The notes: generated from the sequence alone by a model not told the origin. DNA of 64,000 nt from Deinococcus yavapaiensis KR-236 (GCF_003217515.1 NZ_QJSX01000002.1:145242-209241), one strand, 5' to 3'; positions 8,093-16,106 are shown, counted from the stretch's first letter. A program made the numbers and translations.

Positions 8093-8685
8093 CATTCAGG
8101 ACGCTCGCGGCGCCCCACGAGCACGCCGAGGTAATTTCCGGCAGCGAATTCCTCGCGTACGCCACGCGCGCCGACTCGCCCGACGCGGCCATGGCGTTTC
8201 TCGCCGCGATTCGAGTCCGCCATCCCGACGCCACCCATCACTGCTGGGCGTACAAAGTCGAGAGCGCGTACCGCTTCTCCGACGACGGCGAACCGGGCGG
8301 TACGGCGGGCGCTCCGATTCTGCGCGCCCTCGAAGGGCAAGGCGTCGACCACGTCATGGTCGTCGTCGTGCGCTACTTCGGCGGAGTGAAGCTCGGCGCG
8401 GGCGGCTTGGTGCGCGCGTACGGCGGCGCGGCGGCCGAGGTGGTGCGAACGGCGCCCAAAGAGGAAGTCAAGCCTCGCGCGCACGTCACCGTGACGGTCG
8501 GCTTCGAGTTTCTCGACGTCCTGTACCGCCTCCTGCCCGACTTCGACGTGAAGCGCGGCGAGGAACGCTACGGCGAAGGAGGGCTCACGCTGAGCCTCGA
8601 CATCCTGCAAGAGCAACTCGCGGCCTTCGAAACGCGAGTTCGCGACGCGACGCGCGGCGCGGGCGTCGTTTCGCCTGTAAACTGA
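8089..8685 (+). CDS. YigZ/IMPACT family protein
   Basis: 198 residues starting at GTG 8089, coupled to the NUDIX gene (GTGA overlap). The N-terminal UPF0029/IMPACT domain carries the signature HHCWAYK, FSDDGEPGGTAGAPIL and VVVVRYFGGVKLGAGGLVRAY. The C-terminal domain (about 135-198) resembles the DUF1949 ferredoxin-like fold of YigZ. Eukaryotic IMPACT acts on GCN1 signalling; the bacterial role, perhaps in translation or RNA binding, is not settled. Confidence 0.9.
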   Translation: MTFRTLAAPHEHAEVISGSEFLAYATRADSPDAAMAFLAAIRVRHPDATHHCWAYKVESAYRFSDDGEPGGTAGAPILRALEGQGVDHVMVVVVRYFGGVKLGAGGLVRAYGGAAAEVVRTAPKEEVKPRAHVTVTVGFEFLDVLYRLLPDFDVKRGEERYGEGGLTLSLDILQEQLAAFETRVRDATRGAGVVSPVN

Positions 8686-8690
8686 GCCGC

Positions 8691-9455
8691 GTGTTGACGA
8701 AGCGCATCATCCCGTGCCTCGACGTGCAAAACGGGCGGGTCGTGAAGAACGTGCGGTTCTTCGACGATCACCGCGACGCCGGGGACCCCTTGGAACTCGC
8801 GCGAGCGTACGAGGCGCAACGCGCCGACGAACTCGTGTTCTACGACATCACGGCCACGCACGAAGGCCGCAAGCTCATGCTCGACGTCGCCGCGCGCGTC
8901 GCCGAGGAAGTCATGATGCCCCTCACGGTCGGCGGTGGCGTCACGACCGTCGCGGAGTTTCGTTCGCTGCTGCTCGCCGGCGCGGACAAGATCAGCGTGA
9001 ACTCCAGCGCGGTCCGCAACCCCGAACTTCTTCGTGAAGCGTCCGATCACTTCGGCGCGCAGTGCGTCGTCTTGTCCGTCGACGCCAAGAAGCGCCTCGA
9101 CGGCTCGGGTTGGAACGTCTTCGTCGGCGGCGGGCGCGTGGACACGGGCCTCGACTTGCTGGCGTGGGTGACGCGCGGCCAGGAACTCGGCGCGGGCGAG
9201 ATCGTCCTCAACGTCATGGACGCCGACGGAACGAAGGCGGGCTTCGACCTCGAGGCGACGAGCACCGTCGCGAGCGCCGTGGACATTCCCGTCGTCGCGT
9301 CGGGCGGCGCGGGCAGGCTCGAAGACTTCGAAACCGTCCTCAAGACGGGCAAGGCCGACGCCGCCCTCGCGGCGAGCGTCTTCCACTTCGGCGAGCTTAC
9401 CGTGCCGCAAGTGAAGACGTACCTGAAATCGCGCGGCGTGCTGGTGCGACCATGA
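8691..9455 (+). CDS. hisF: Imidazole glycerol phosphate synthase cyclase subunit HisF
   Basis: 254-residue TIM barrel. It condenses PRFAR with ammonia from HisH to give imidazole glycerol phosphate and AICAR. It has the catalytic Asp in IIPCLDVQNGRVVK (D11), the second Asp in LNVMDADGTKAG, and the phosphate-binding GGG and SGGAG loops. The start is GTG followed by TTG-ACG. It overlaps hisIE by 4 bp (ATGA). HisH is not nearby and must be encoded elsewhere. Confidence 0.97.
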   Translation: MLTKRIIPCLDVQNGRVVKNVRFFDDHRDAGDPLELARAYEAQRADELVFYDITATHEGRKLMLDVAARVAEEVMMPLTVGGGVTTVAEFRSLLLAGADKISVNSSAVRNPELLREASDHFGAQCVVLSVDAKKRLDGSGWNVFVGGGRVDTGLDLLAWVTRGQELGAGEIVLNVMDADGTKAGFDLEATSTVASAVDIPVVASGGAGRLEDFETVLKTGKADAALAASVFHFGELTVPQVKTYLKSRGVLVRP

Positions 9456-10099
9456 CGAAGATCGAAGGCGTGAAGTTCGACGAGCGCGGCCTCGTGCCGA
9501 TCGTGACGCAAGACGCGCGAACGGGCGAGGTGTTGATGCTCGCGTGGGCGAACGAGGAGGCGCTCGCGCGCACCCTCGAGACGCGAGAAGGGACGTACTT
9601 CTCGCGCTCCCGAAACGAACTGTGGATCAAGGGCGCGACGTCTGGAAACACCCAAAAGGTCGTATCGGTGGCGCTCGACTGCGACGGAGACGCGGTGTTG
9701 TACCGTGTCGAGCAGTCGGGCCCGGCGTGCCACACCGGCGAGCGGTCCTGCTTTCACACGCCCCTCTTGGAAGGAGCCGATTCGCTCGACGGCGTGCTCG
9801 CCCGCGTGTACGAGACGATCACCGAGCGGTTGCGGACCTTGCCGGAAAACTCGTACGTCGCGCGCCTTCACGCCGGGGGAATCGACCGCGTGCTGAAAAA
9901 GGTCGCCGAGGAGGCGGGTGAAGTGCTGCTCGAGGCGAAGAACGGCGACCGCGAAGCGCTCGCGACCGAAGCGGCGGACCTCGTGTTTCACCTGCTGTTC
10001 GCCCTCGCCGAGGTGGGCGTCACGCCCGCAGACGTCGCGAGCGTGCTGCAAGCGCGAGAAGGCAAAAGCGGTCTCAAGGGGCCGAAGGACGTCGGTTGA
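9452..10099 (+). CDS. hisI: Bifunctional phosphoribosyl-AMP cyclohydrolase / phosphoribosyl-ATP pyrophosphatase HisIE
   Basis: 215 residues. The N-terminal HisI domain (1-110) has the zinc and catalytic segments WIKGATSGNTQ, LDCDGDAVLYRV and GPACHTGERSCF. The C-terminal HisE domain (about 120-215) is an all-helical pyrophosphohydrolase with KKVAEEAGEVLLEAK and EAADLVFHLL. It performs steps two and three of histidine synthesis, just before the HisA and HisF steps. The start codon overlaps the hisF stop (ATGA). Last gene of the operon. Confidence 0.97.
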   Translation: MTKIEGVKFDERGLVPIVTQDARTGEVLMLAWANEEALARTLETREGTYFSRSRNELWIKGATSGNTQKVVSVALDCDGDAVLYRVEQSGPACHTGERSCFHTPLLEGADSLDGVLARVYETITERLRTLPENSYVARLHAGGIDRVLKKVAEEAGEVLLEAKNGDREALATEAADLVFHLLFALAEVGVTPADVASVLQAREGKSGLKGPKDVG

Positions 10100-10460
10100 C
10101 GTTCGTCGAGCGGTGAGGGCACGCCGAGAAGCTGAATCGCCGCGCACCGCGAAGCCGAACAAGCTTCGCGCGCCATCGAATCGTGCGGCGAACGCGTACG
10201 CGAACTGTGCGCCTAATGGGGTCGCCGCGACGATCAGGAAGTATCGGAGGCCAGGCGTACACCGGCAAGGCTTGGTACGAGGGCGCGCACGAACGGCAAA
10301 CCGAGCCGAGCGGGACGCTCTCGAGCGTGCGTGCGTCTCACGACGCCATGCCCGAAGCCACGAAGATGGAGCTTCGTGCGCCACTTCGAGAAGAACCCGA
10401 CGCCGCCCAATCGTGCCTTCGCGCCGACTTCCGAGCCTCAAAAGCTGCTAGCTTCGTGTC
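10100..10460. other. Gap of 361 bp without a recognisable gene
   Basis: No open frame here shows convincing coding character. Its last 12 bases contain the -10 element of the small membrane protein gene. I see no terminator hairpin with a T run after hisIE. Confidence 0.4.
10449..10454 (+). promoter_or_regulatory. -10 element of the 40-residue membrane protein gene
   Basis: TAGCTT followed by 6 nt and ATG 10461, the usual leaderless spacing of this genome. Confidence 0.55.
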
Positions 10461-10583
10461 ATGCGCGAATGGTTTCGCGAGTTCGTGGATTACTGGTGGC
10501 GTCTTCTCAAGCTCTTCGTGGGGGCGGTGGCCGTTCCCGTGGTCATTTACTTGATTTTGTTGTGGCTCGGCGTGTTCAAGTGA
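10461..10583 (+). CDS. Small single-pass membrane protein, 40 residues
   Basis: The frame encodes an amphipathic, aromatic start (MREWFREFVDYWWRLLKLF) followed by one strong hydrophobic helix (VGAVAVPVVIYLILLWLGVF) and a terminal Lys. It begins with ATG exactly 6 nt after TAGCTT, and codon third positions are G/C-rich, so it looks like a real gene despite its size. The function is unknown. Single-helix proteins of this kind often modulate a larger membrane complex. It sits between hisIE and glpX with no close partner. Confidence 0.65.
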   Translation: MREWFREFVDYWWRLLKLFVGAVAVPVVIYLILLWLGVFK

Positions 10584-10617
10584 CGTCTTCGTCGGTGACA
10601 TGTTGGAATCGCTCCCA

Positions 10618-10635
10618 CCCTAACGACTGTTAGGG
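10618..10635. promoter_or_regulatory. Palindromic operator upstream of glpX, same arms as at paaA
   Basis: CCCTAAC-GACT-GTTAGGG, 7-bp perfect arms, ending 7 bp before the glpX -10 box and so covering its -35 region. The arms CCTAAC/GTTAGG recur at 59863-59878 in front of paaA. There is no T run after it, so it is not a terminator of the small membrane gene. Confidence 0.65.
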
Positions 10636-10642
10636 CGTGTGT

Positions 10643-10648
10643 TACGCT
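10643..10648 (+). promoter_or_regulatory. -10 element of glpX, leaderless
   Basis: TACGCT followed by 5 nt and ATG 10654. This decides the start over an upstream in-frame GTG at 10639. Confidence 0.6.
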
Positions 10649-10653
10649 GGGGC

Positions 10654-11646
10654 ATGACGGCCCCAAGCATGACGGACATCGAACGCGCCCTCGTCCTCGA
10701 CACGGTGCGCGTCACCGAACAAGCTGCCCTCGCCGCCTCGAAGTTCGTCGGCAAAGGCGACAAGATCGCCGTGGACCGCGCCGGAACGGAGGCGATGCGA
10801 GAAGTCCTCAACGAACTCGACATCGACGGCACCGTCGTGATCGGCGAAGGTGAAATGGACGAGGCCCCGATGTTGTACATCGGCGAGCGCCTCGGGAACG
10901 TCGCGAAAGCGTACCCCGTCGACATCGCCGTCGATCCGGTGGAAGGCACGACCGTCACGTCGCGCGGCCTGCCGAACGGCGTGGCCGTGATCGCGTTGTC
11001 CGAGAAGGGCGGCCTCGTGCATGCCCCCGACATCTACATGGACAAGCTCGTCGTACCGCCGCCCGCCGCCGGCCGCGTGAACCTTGAGTGGCCCGTCGCC
11101 GCCAACCTTCACGCCATCGCCATGAGCCTCGACCGGAACGTGGAAGACCTCTTGATCGTCGTGCTGGACCGCGAGCGGCACCAAAAGCTCATCGCCGACG
11201 TCCGAGGAGCGGGCGCCCGGGTGAAGCTCATCGGCGACGGCGACGTCATCGCGAGCTTGGCCGCCGCCGTGCGCGGCACGGGCGTCCACGCCCTCATGGG
11301 CTGGGGCGGCGCGCCGGAAGGCGTCTTGACGGCGGCCGCCATGAAGTGCCTCGGCGGCGAGATCCAAGGACGCTTCATCGCCGAGGACGAAGAGCAACGC
11401 GCGAGGCTGGCGAGCATGGGCGTATCCGAAACGAAGGTGTACAAGACGAACGACCTCGCGCCCGGCGACCAAATCGTGTTCGCCGCGACGGGTATCACGG
11501 ACGGCGACTTGCTGCAAGGCGTGCGCCGATTCGGCGGTGGGGCGAGGACGCATTCGATCGTGATGGGTCACGCCAGCCGCGTCGTGCGCTTCATCGATTC
11601 CATTCACCTCGAAGACGACGGCGCGCGCGTCACCGTGCGCGTTTAA
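10654..11646 (+). CDS. glpX: Class II fructose-1,6-bisphosphatase GlpX
   Basis: 330 residues. It removes the 1-phosphate of fructose 1,6-bisphosphate, the committed step of gluconeogenesis. The metal-binding segments are present: GEGEMDEAPMLYIGE (about 70-85) and DIAVDPVEGTTVTSRG (about 91-107). GDGDVIASL and LMGWGGAPEGVLTAAA, typical of GlpX, follow. An operator-like palindrome sits in its promoter. The 3' end overlaps the stop codon of the convergent MntA-HepT gene by 3 bp. Confidence 0.96.
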   Translation: MTAPSMTDIERALVLDTVRVTEQAALAASKFVGKGDKIAVDRAGTEAMREVLNELDIDGTVVIGEGEMDEAPMLYIGERLGNVAKAYPVDIAVDPVEGTTVTSRGLPNGVAVIALSEKGGLVHAPDIYMDKLVVPPPAAGRVNLEWPVAANLHAIAMSLDRNVEDLLIVVLDRERHQKLIADVRGAGARVKLIGDGDVIASLAAAVRGTGVHALMGWGGAPEGVLTAAAMKCLGGEIQGRFIAEDEEQRARLASMGVSETKVYKTNDLAPGDQIVFAATGITDGDLLQGVRRFGGGARTHSIVMGHASRVVRFIDSIHLEDDGARVTVRV

Positions 11647-12299
11647 TCCCGCTTCGCCACGCGCTCCAACTGCTCTTTCACCTCGGGCAGATCGTGACGG
11701 ATCGTGAACCATAGCAGCAGCATGTCGAGGCCGAAGTAATCGTGCGCGACGAGGTGACGCATCTGGCGAAGTTCTTCCCAAGGAACGTCGGCGTGCACGA
11801 GCTTCACCTCGTCGGGTAGGTACGTGACGTTCTCGCCCAGCACGAGCAGGTTGTGCAGGACGGCGTCACGCACGAGGTCGGTGTCTCGGAAACGCGCGAA
11901 GTCGAGGTCTTTCGTGTACCGCTCGATCTTCGAGATGGCCCCGAGCATCTCGTCGATTCGCCACCGCCAGCGTTTTCGGCGAGCCCTCGGCCGCTCGCTC
12001 GGGGGGTCCTTCACGAGACTCACGGCGTCTTCGAGCACGTCCGAGCGCAGCGGCAACTTCAAACCGCTCGGCGTGACGACGTCCACGCGCCGCCCCAGGA
12101 GATCCTCGAAGAGGAGCTTGAAGCGCACGAGCGTCATCAGACCCGTCGGACGGGAGAAAGTCAGCAGGAAATCGACGTCGCTCTCGTCTCGCGCTTCGCC
12201 GCGTGCCACGCTTCCGAACACGGCGAGGTCGGAGAGGCTGCCGTCGTCCCACTCGTCTCGGTGAACGCGGAGACGCTCCAAAGCCTCTTCGAGCTTCAT
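11643..12299 (-). CDS. Fused MntA-type nucleotidyltransferase and HepT-type HEPN protein
   Basis: 218 residues. Residues 1-98 are a minimal nucleotidyltransferase with G29-S30, D41-V-D43 and a third Asp at D73 (RVDVV), the catalytic set of MntA antitoxins. Residues 108-218 are a HEPN/DUF86 domain with the HepT motif R181-x4-H186-x-Y188, normally an RNase toxin active site. In the two-gene MntA/HepT systems, MntA adds AMP units to that tyrosine and silences HepT. Here both lie in one chain with no stop or restart between them, joined by a basic linker (RPRARRKRW). All key residues are intact. ATG 12299 is chosen because TATGAT ends 7 nt upstream. Confidence 0.85.
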   Translation of the reverse strand: MKLEEALERLRVHRDEWDDGSLSDLAVFGSVARGEARDESDVDFLLTFSRPTGLMTLVRFKLLFEDLLGRRVDVVTPSGLKLPLRSDVLEDAVSLVKDPPSERPRARRKRWRWRIDEMLGAISKIERYTKDLDFARFRDTDLVRDAVLHNLLVLGENVTYLPDEVKLVHADVPWEELRQMRHLVAHDYFGLDMLLLWFTIRHDLPEVKEQLERVAKRD

Positions 12300-12318
12300 G
12301 CTGGGTATCATACTTCGC
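12300..12318. promoter_or_regulatory. 19-bp bidirectional leaderless promoter (MntA-HepT / acpS)
   Basis: Plus-strand TATCAT (12306-12311) and minus-strand TATGAT (12307-12312 reversed) overlap by 5 bp. Each ends 7 nt before the start codon on its strand (GTG 12319, ATG 12299). The -35 regions must lie inside the opposing coding sequences. Confidence 0.65.
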
Positions 12319-12717
12319 GTGATCGTCGCCGTCGGGCATGACCTCATCGAGATCGAGCGTATTCGCCGCGCGCTCGAGCGAGACGGCGAGCGTTTCTTGC
12401 GGCGCTTCCACTCCGTGGAGCGAGCGTACTGCGCCCGCTTCGCCGATCCCGCCCCGAGCTTCGCCGCGCGCTTCGCCGCCAAGGAAGCTTTTCAGAAAGT
12501 CTGGCCCCGCCCGTTCGGCTGGGCGGACGTGTGGGTGGTGCGCGACCAAACGCCTCAAGGGCCGTTTCCGTGGTCGCGCCCCTACCTGCGCTTCGTGCCC
12601 ACCATCGAAGAGGAGATGCGCTCACACGGCTGGCGCGCCCACCTCAGCCTCACGCACACCAAAGAACACGCCTCGGCGGTCGTGATGCTGGAGGAAGAAC
12701 GGCCCCGAGGCTCCTGA
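12319..12717 (+). CDS. acpS: Holo-[acyl-carrier-protein] synthase AcpS
   Basis: 132 residues. It transfers 4'-phosphopantetheine from CoA to apo-ACP. Visible motifs are VGHDLIEIERI (the Mg2+-binding Asp), RFAAKEAFQKV (the conserved Lys-Glu) and SLTHTKEHASAVV near the C-terminus. The GTG start at 12319 gives the canonical MIVAVGHDLIE N-terminus and fits the -10 spacing. It runs divergent from the MntA-HepT gene with a 19-bp gap. Confidence 0.93.
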   Translation: MIVAVGHDLIEIERIRRALERDGERFLRRFHSVERAYCARFADPAPSFAARFAAKEAFQKVWPRPFGWADVWVVRDQTPQGPFPWSRPYLRFVPTIEEEMRSHGWRAHLSLTHTKEHASAVVMLEEERPRGS

Positions 12718-12727
12718 GTTCGGCTCG

Positions 12728-14101
12728 TCAATACCACTCGATCGAGTCGGCGTCGACCGATTCGTCGAGGTATTGATGCACGGTGAGCGTGGCGTTGTCG
12801 GGGCGCGTCCCGACGAGCGCGACGACGTCCGCGTAGCTTTTCGCCCACGCGTCGATCGCGGCGTTCCACTGCGCCGCCGTCACGCCTCGCTTCTTCATCT
12901 CGTCCGTGAACTTCATGGCGCGCAGCCCTGCGAGGCGCGCTTGGAAGTCGCCGCGCAACGCCGCCATGCGCGCGCCCGCGTTTTGGAAGCTCTGCCCTCC
13001 GAACGTGGTTCGCGCGAGGCTCGCCGTGCCCATCACCAACGTCTCGATGCGGTTGTTCTTCCACGCGCTCGTCGCGTACTCCGGCCCTCGCTCCTTGGCG
13101 AGGCGGGAGAGGCGCGTCTCGTGCGCTCGGAAGGTCATCAGGAGCGTGCGCAACCGATTCATGCGCGCCAAGAGGCTCGGATTGCCGCTCAAGCTTTTCG
13201 CGACGGCCTGCCTTTGGCAAGTCGCCCACTCGGCGAGCGCCGCCCGCGTATCCGCGTCCGTCCAGCTCGGGCTGTGCAACTGCTCCAAGGTGATGAATGC
13301 GTCTCGCGCGACGTTCACGGCGACGTCGCACGGCAAGCTCGCCCGCTTGCCGGACGTTCGGGCGGACGTGCCCGCCGAACTGCCCGCGGCGGCGTCGGCG
13401 CGTCCCTGCTCGTCGAAGAACATCATGGTGTTGGCGAAGTCGCGGATCAGCAGCGTGACGTTGTCCGGTCGGTTTCCCAGCAGGGTGACGAGGGCGCGCG
13501 TGGTCTTCTCGTACCCGCCCGCCGCCTCGCGCACGCTGCTCGGCTTCGCCGCGAATTCTCCGAGGTCCGGGTCGGGTTTGTACGTCCGCCATGCCTTCAG
13601 CCTCGCCGCGAGGTTCCGCTCGTACCGTGCCGTGACCGCCGCTCCGTTCGCGACGAGCTCGCCGCCGAGCTTGTTCGACGCGAGGTACGCGGCGCTGCCC
13701 AGGAGTTCCTCGATGTCGACGTACGAGCGTGGAACCGCGTGGCCGTACAGCGAGCCGCCACCTTCGTAGTACGCGCCGAGCTCGCCGTCGTACGAGCGCA
13801 AGGTTCGCAAAGCGTCTCGAATCTTGTGCAGTCGGGCGCGCAAGTTCGGCGAGTTCTTGAGGCGAGCGTCGAGCGCGCTCGCGCGGCAGTCGGCCCACGT
13901 CGCGCTCGCGTCGTCCTCGGCTGCCTCGGACCATCCCACGCCCCATCCGCCCGCGCGGGCGATCAGCAGCAACGAGTACGTGTCGTAATCGAGGCTCGAC
14001 GCGACCGAGCAGGAAACGCCCGCCGTGGGGCCGTCGTCCTGAGCGGCGAGCGACGAGGCGGCGAGGGCGGCGAGTGCGACGGTCAGGACGACGGTTCTCA
14101 T
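12728..14101 (-). CDS. Secreted protein of unknown function with two repeats of a Deinococcus-type domain
   Basis: 457 residues with a signal peptide (cleavage after SLAA, about residue 20). The mature part holds two copies of the domain found once in the neighbour at 14166-14849. Each copy begins with a Cys-containing strand (VSCSVASSLDYDTY; LPCDVAVNV), then W(A/S)xC, NPSLLARMNRLRTLL or NSPNLRARLHKIRDAL, and ends YEKTTRALVTLLGNRPDN or YADVVALVGTRPDN. The repeats are separated by a Ser/Ala/Gly linker. Paired cysteines suggest a disulfide. I recognise no family. The two genes are co-oriented 64 bp apart and probably arose by duplication. Confidence 0.75.
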   Translation of the reverse strand: MRTVVLTVALAALAASSLAAQDDGPTAGVSCSVASSLDYDTYSLLLIARAGGWGVGWSEAAEDDASATWADCRASALDARLKNSPNLRARLHKIRDALRTLRSYDGELGAYYEGGGSLYGHAVPRSYVDIEELLGSAAYLASNKLGGELVANGAAVTARYERNLAARLKAWRTYKPDPDLGEFAAKPSSVREAAGGYEKTTRALVTLLGNRPDNVTLLIRDFANTMMFFDEQGRADAAAGSSAGTSARTSGKRASLPCDVAVNVARDAFITLEQLHSPSWTDADTRAALAEWATCQRQAVAKSLSGNPSLLARMNRLRTLLMTFRAHETRLSRLAKERGPEYATSAWKNNRIETLVMGTASLARTTFGGQSFQNAGARMAALRGDFQARLAGLRAMKFTDEMKKRGVTAAQWNAAIDAWAKSYADVVALVGTRPDNATLTVHQYLDESVDADSIEWY

Positions 14102-14165
14102 GACTTCAGTGTGCATGATTTCGATTCACGAAGGCAGGCGAGAAGCGCTTCGAATTCGGCGGTCC

Positions 14166-14849
14166 TCATTCGCTCATCACGTCCTGCAAGAGAGACCTGT
14201 TCGTGACGAACTCGTACGCGGCGAGCGTCGCGATGTCCGCCTTGCGGCCCAGCAGACTCCTGATCGCCTTGTACGTCTTCTCGTAGTCGTCGATGGCCTT
14301 GCGGTAGTCGGCGAGCGAGGCATTCACGAGCTTGAGGGTGCCGCTCGGCTTGCGAGCGCGCAGAGTGCGCAACCGGGCGTCGAAGCTCGCCGTGAGATCG
14401 CCGAGGCGCTTGGAACCGCCGCTCGCGTTCAAGCCGCCGTACGAGTCGCTCGCGAGAGCGGCGAGGCTTTTCAAGAACCCCTCGATGTCGACGTACGATC
14501 TCGGAATCGCGTGGAAGTACCTCGTGCCGCCGCCCGCGAGCATGGACGCGAGGCCCGATTCCTGAGAGCTGAGCTGGCGCAGCAGCGTGCGAAGCTTCGC
14601 TAGGCGTGCGCGCAAGTTCGGACTTTTCTGCAAACTCGCGGAGAGGGCCGCCGCTTGACAATCGGCGTAGTGCCCCGCCGCGTCGTCCTCGCTCGCCTCG
14701 CTCCATCCGCCGAGGTTCGCTGCGGCGATGGGCAGGTACGTGGCGTAGTCGAGCTTCACGGCGAGATCGCAAGGAACGTACGGCTCGCGGGCGAGGGCGG
14801 TGGACGAGAGGCCGACGATCAACGTGAGCGGCAAGAGAAAGGCGCGCAT
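14166..14849 (-). CDS. Secreted protein of unknown function, single-domain paralogue
   Basis: 227 residues with a signal peptide (MRAFLLPLTLIVGLSSTALA). The mature part has Cys in VPCDLAVKLDYATY, GGWSEASEDDAAGHYADC, SPNLRARLAKLRTLL, HAIPRSYVDIE and DDYEKTYKAIRSLLGRKAD. The N-terminal half of the next gene has closely matching blocks (GWSEAAEDDASATWADC, HAVPRSYVDIE). It looks mostly helical. The function is unknown. Start ATG 14849 lies 6 nt after TACGGT. Probably transcribed with the two-repeat gene. Confidence 0.75.
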   Translation of the reverse strand: MRAFLLPLTLIVGLSSTALAREPYVPCDLAVKLDYATYLPIAAANLGGWSEASEDDAAGHYADCQAAALSASLQKSPNLRARLAKLRTLLRQLSSQESGLASMLAGGGTRYFHAIPRSYVDIEGFLKSLAALASDSYGGLNASGGSKRLGDLTASFDARLRTLRARKPSGTLKLVNASLADYRKAIDDYEKTYKAIRSLLGRKADIATLAAYEFVTNRSLLQDVMSE

Positions 14850-14855
14850 GGCTTC

Positions 14856-14861
14856 ACCGTA
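14856..14861 (-). promoter_or_regulatory. -10 element of the secreted paralogue gene
   Basis: TACGGT on the minus strand, 6 nt before ATG 14849; leaderless spacing. Confidence 0.55.
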
Positions 14862-14891
14862 CGCGCCCGCGAGTGATCGCACGATGACGTG

Positions 14892-16105
14892 TCAGCGCGT
14901 CAGCAAGCTCAGGACTTCCACGTGGCTCGTCTGCGGATAGAAGTCGTGCGGCGTCGCCGATACGAGCTTCCAGCCCGCGTCCGTGAAGGCGCGCACGTCT
15001 CGCGCCCACGTCGCGGGATCGCACGAGACGTACACGAGCCGCGACGCGCCCGTGAGGCTCACCGCGCCGCGCGTCGCCTCGTCGAGGCCGACCCGGGGTG
15101 GATCGACGATGACCACGTCGGCGTCGGGCGCTTCCGAGGCGCTACCTTGCGCGAAGCGGACGTTGTCGAGCTGCAAGCGCTCGGCGTCGGCGTCGCCACG
15201 CTCCAAAGCTTCGGCCGACGTGTCGAGAATCGTGACGCGCCCGAACGAGCTTGCCGCGTGCATGCCCAGACCGCCGGCGCCGCCGAAGAGGTCGAGGAGG
15301 TGCTCGCCTGCCCCGGCGAGCTTCGCGGCGTCCTCGTACAGACGGCCCGCCGCGAGCGGGTTGACTTGGGCGAAGCCCGTCGCGCTCACCGAGAGGCCGA
15401 AGCGGCCGAAGCGCTCCAGAATCGTCGGCTCGCCCGCCAGAAGACGCTCGCCTTTCGAGAAGCGCCGCTCGGCGGGCGGCGCGAGGCTCACGCCCAAGGC
15501 GCCCGCGTCGAGAAGCTCGTCGACGGCGCGGCGATACATTCTCGGGGCGCCGTCCCCGATCACGGCGGCGAGAACTTCTCCCGTCGCGAGGCTTCCGCGC
15601 AGCACGACTTCGGACGCGGGGTCGAGCGACCACACGTCGAGCTTGCGCGTGAATCGAGCGAGCGGCTCGATCACGAGCGGGTCCTTGTCGACGGGAACCG
15701 GCGCGTGCCCTTCACGCTCGCGATACGCGAGCTTGTCGGCCTTGACGAGGTACTGCGCCACGGCGCGGTACGCCCACTCGCGAGGACTGGGGACGATCTC
15801 GCCCACCTCGACGTCGAGCTTGGCGAGCCGCGTCAAGGCTTCCTGCACGATGCCGCGCTTGTACCGCAGCTGCGCCGCGTACGTCGCGTGCGCGAGGTTC
15901 ATGGTGGGCAAGCTCGGGCCTTCGACGCGGTCGGGGCTGGCGGTCAGCACTTCGCGCGTCACGCCGCGCCGCGTGCCCTTCGACGCCTTGACGTCCGCCA
16001 AGACGGTCTCGCCGGGCAATGCGCCCGCGACGAGAACCACGCCGCCCTCGTCGCGGGCGAGGCCGTAGCCGCCCGCGACGATCTTTTCGATGCGAAGCTG
16101 AAGCA

Positions 16106-16106
<1 letters not shown>
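14892..16106 (-). CDS. TRAM-domain class I RNA (uracil-5) methyltransferase-like protein
   Basis: 404 residues. An N-terminal TRAM OB-fold (1-60: LRIEKIVAGGYGLARDEGGVVLVAGALPGE split over two strands) binds RNA. The C-terminal SAM domain has LLDLFGGAGGLGMHAA (motif I), VIVDPPRVGLDE (motif IV) and the RumA/TrmA signature VYVSCDPATWARD, whose Cys forms the covalent adduct with C6 of uracil. The cysteines of the RlmD [4Fe-4S] cluster are not seen. It therefore probably makes m5U in rRNA or tRNA. The start ATG overlaps the speA stop (TGATG), with GAGGAG just upstream. Confidence 0.88.

Noticed and set aside
10618..10635. Terminator of the small membrane protein gene
   Set aside because: The palindrome lacks a T run on either side and its arms recur at the paaA start point, which fits an operator better.
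11643..12717. Defence island around the MntA-HepT protein
   Set aside because: Neighbours are glpX and acpS with normal composition; no restriction, CRISPR or mobile genes are near.
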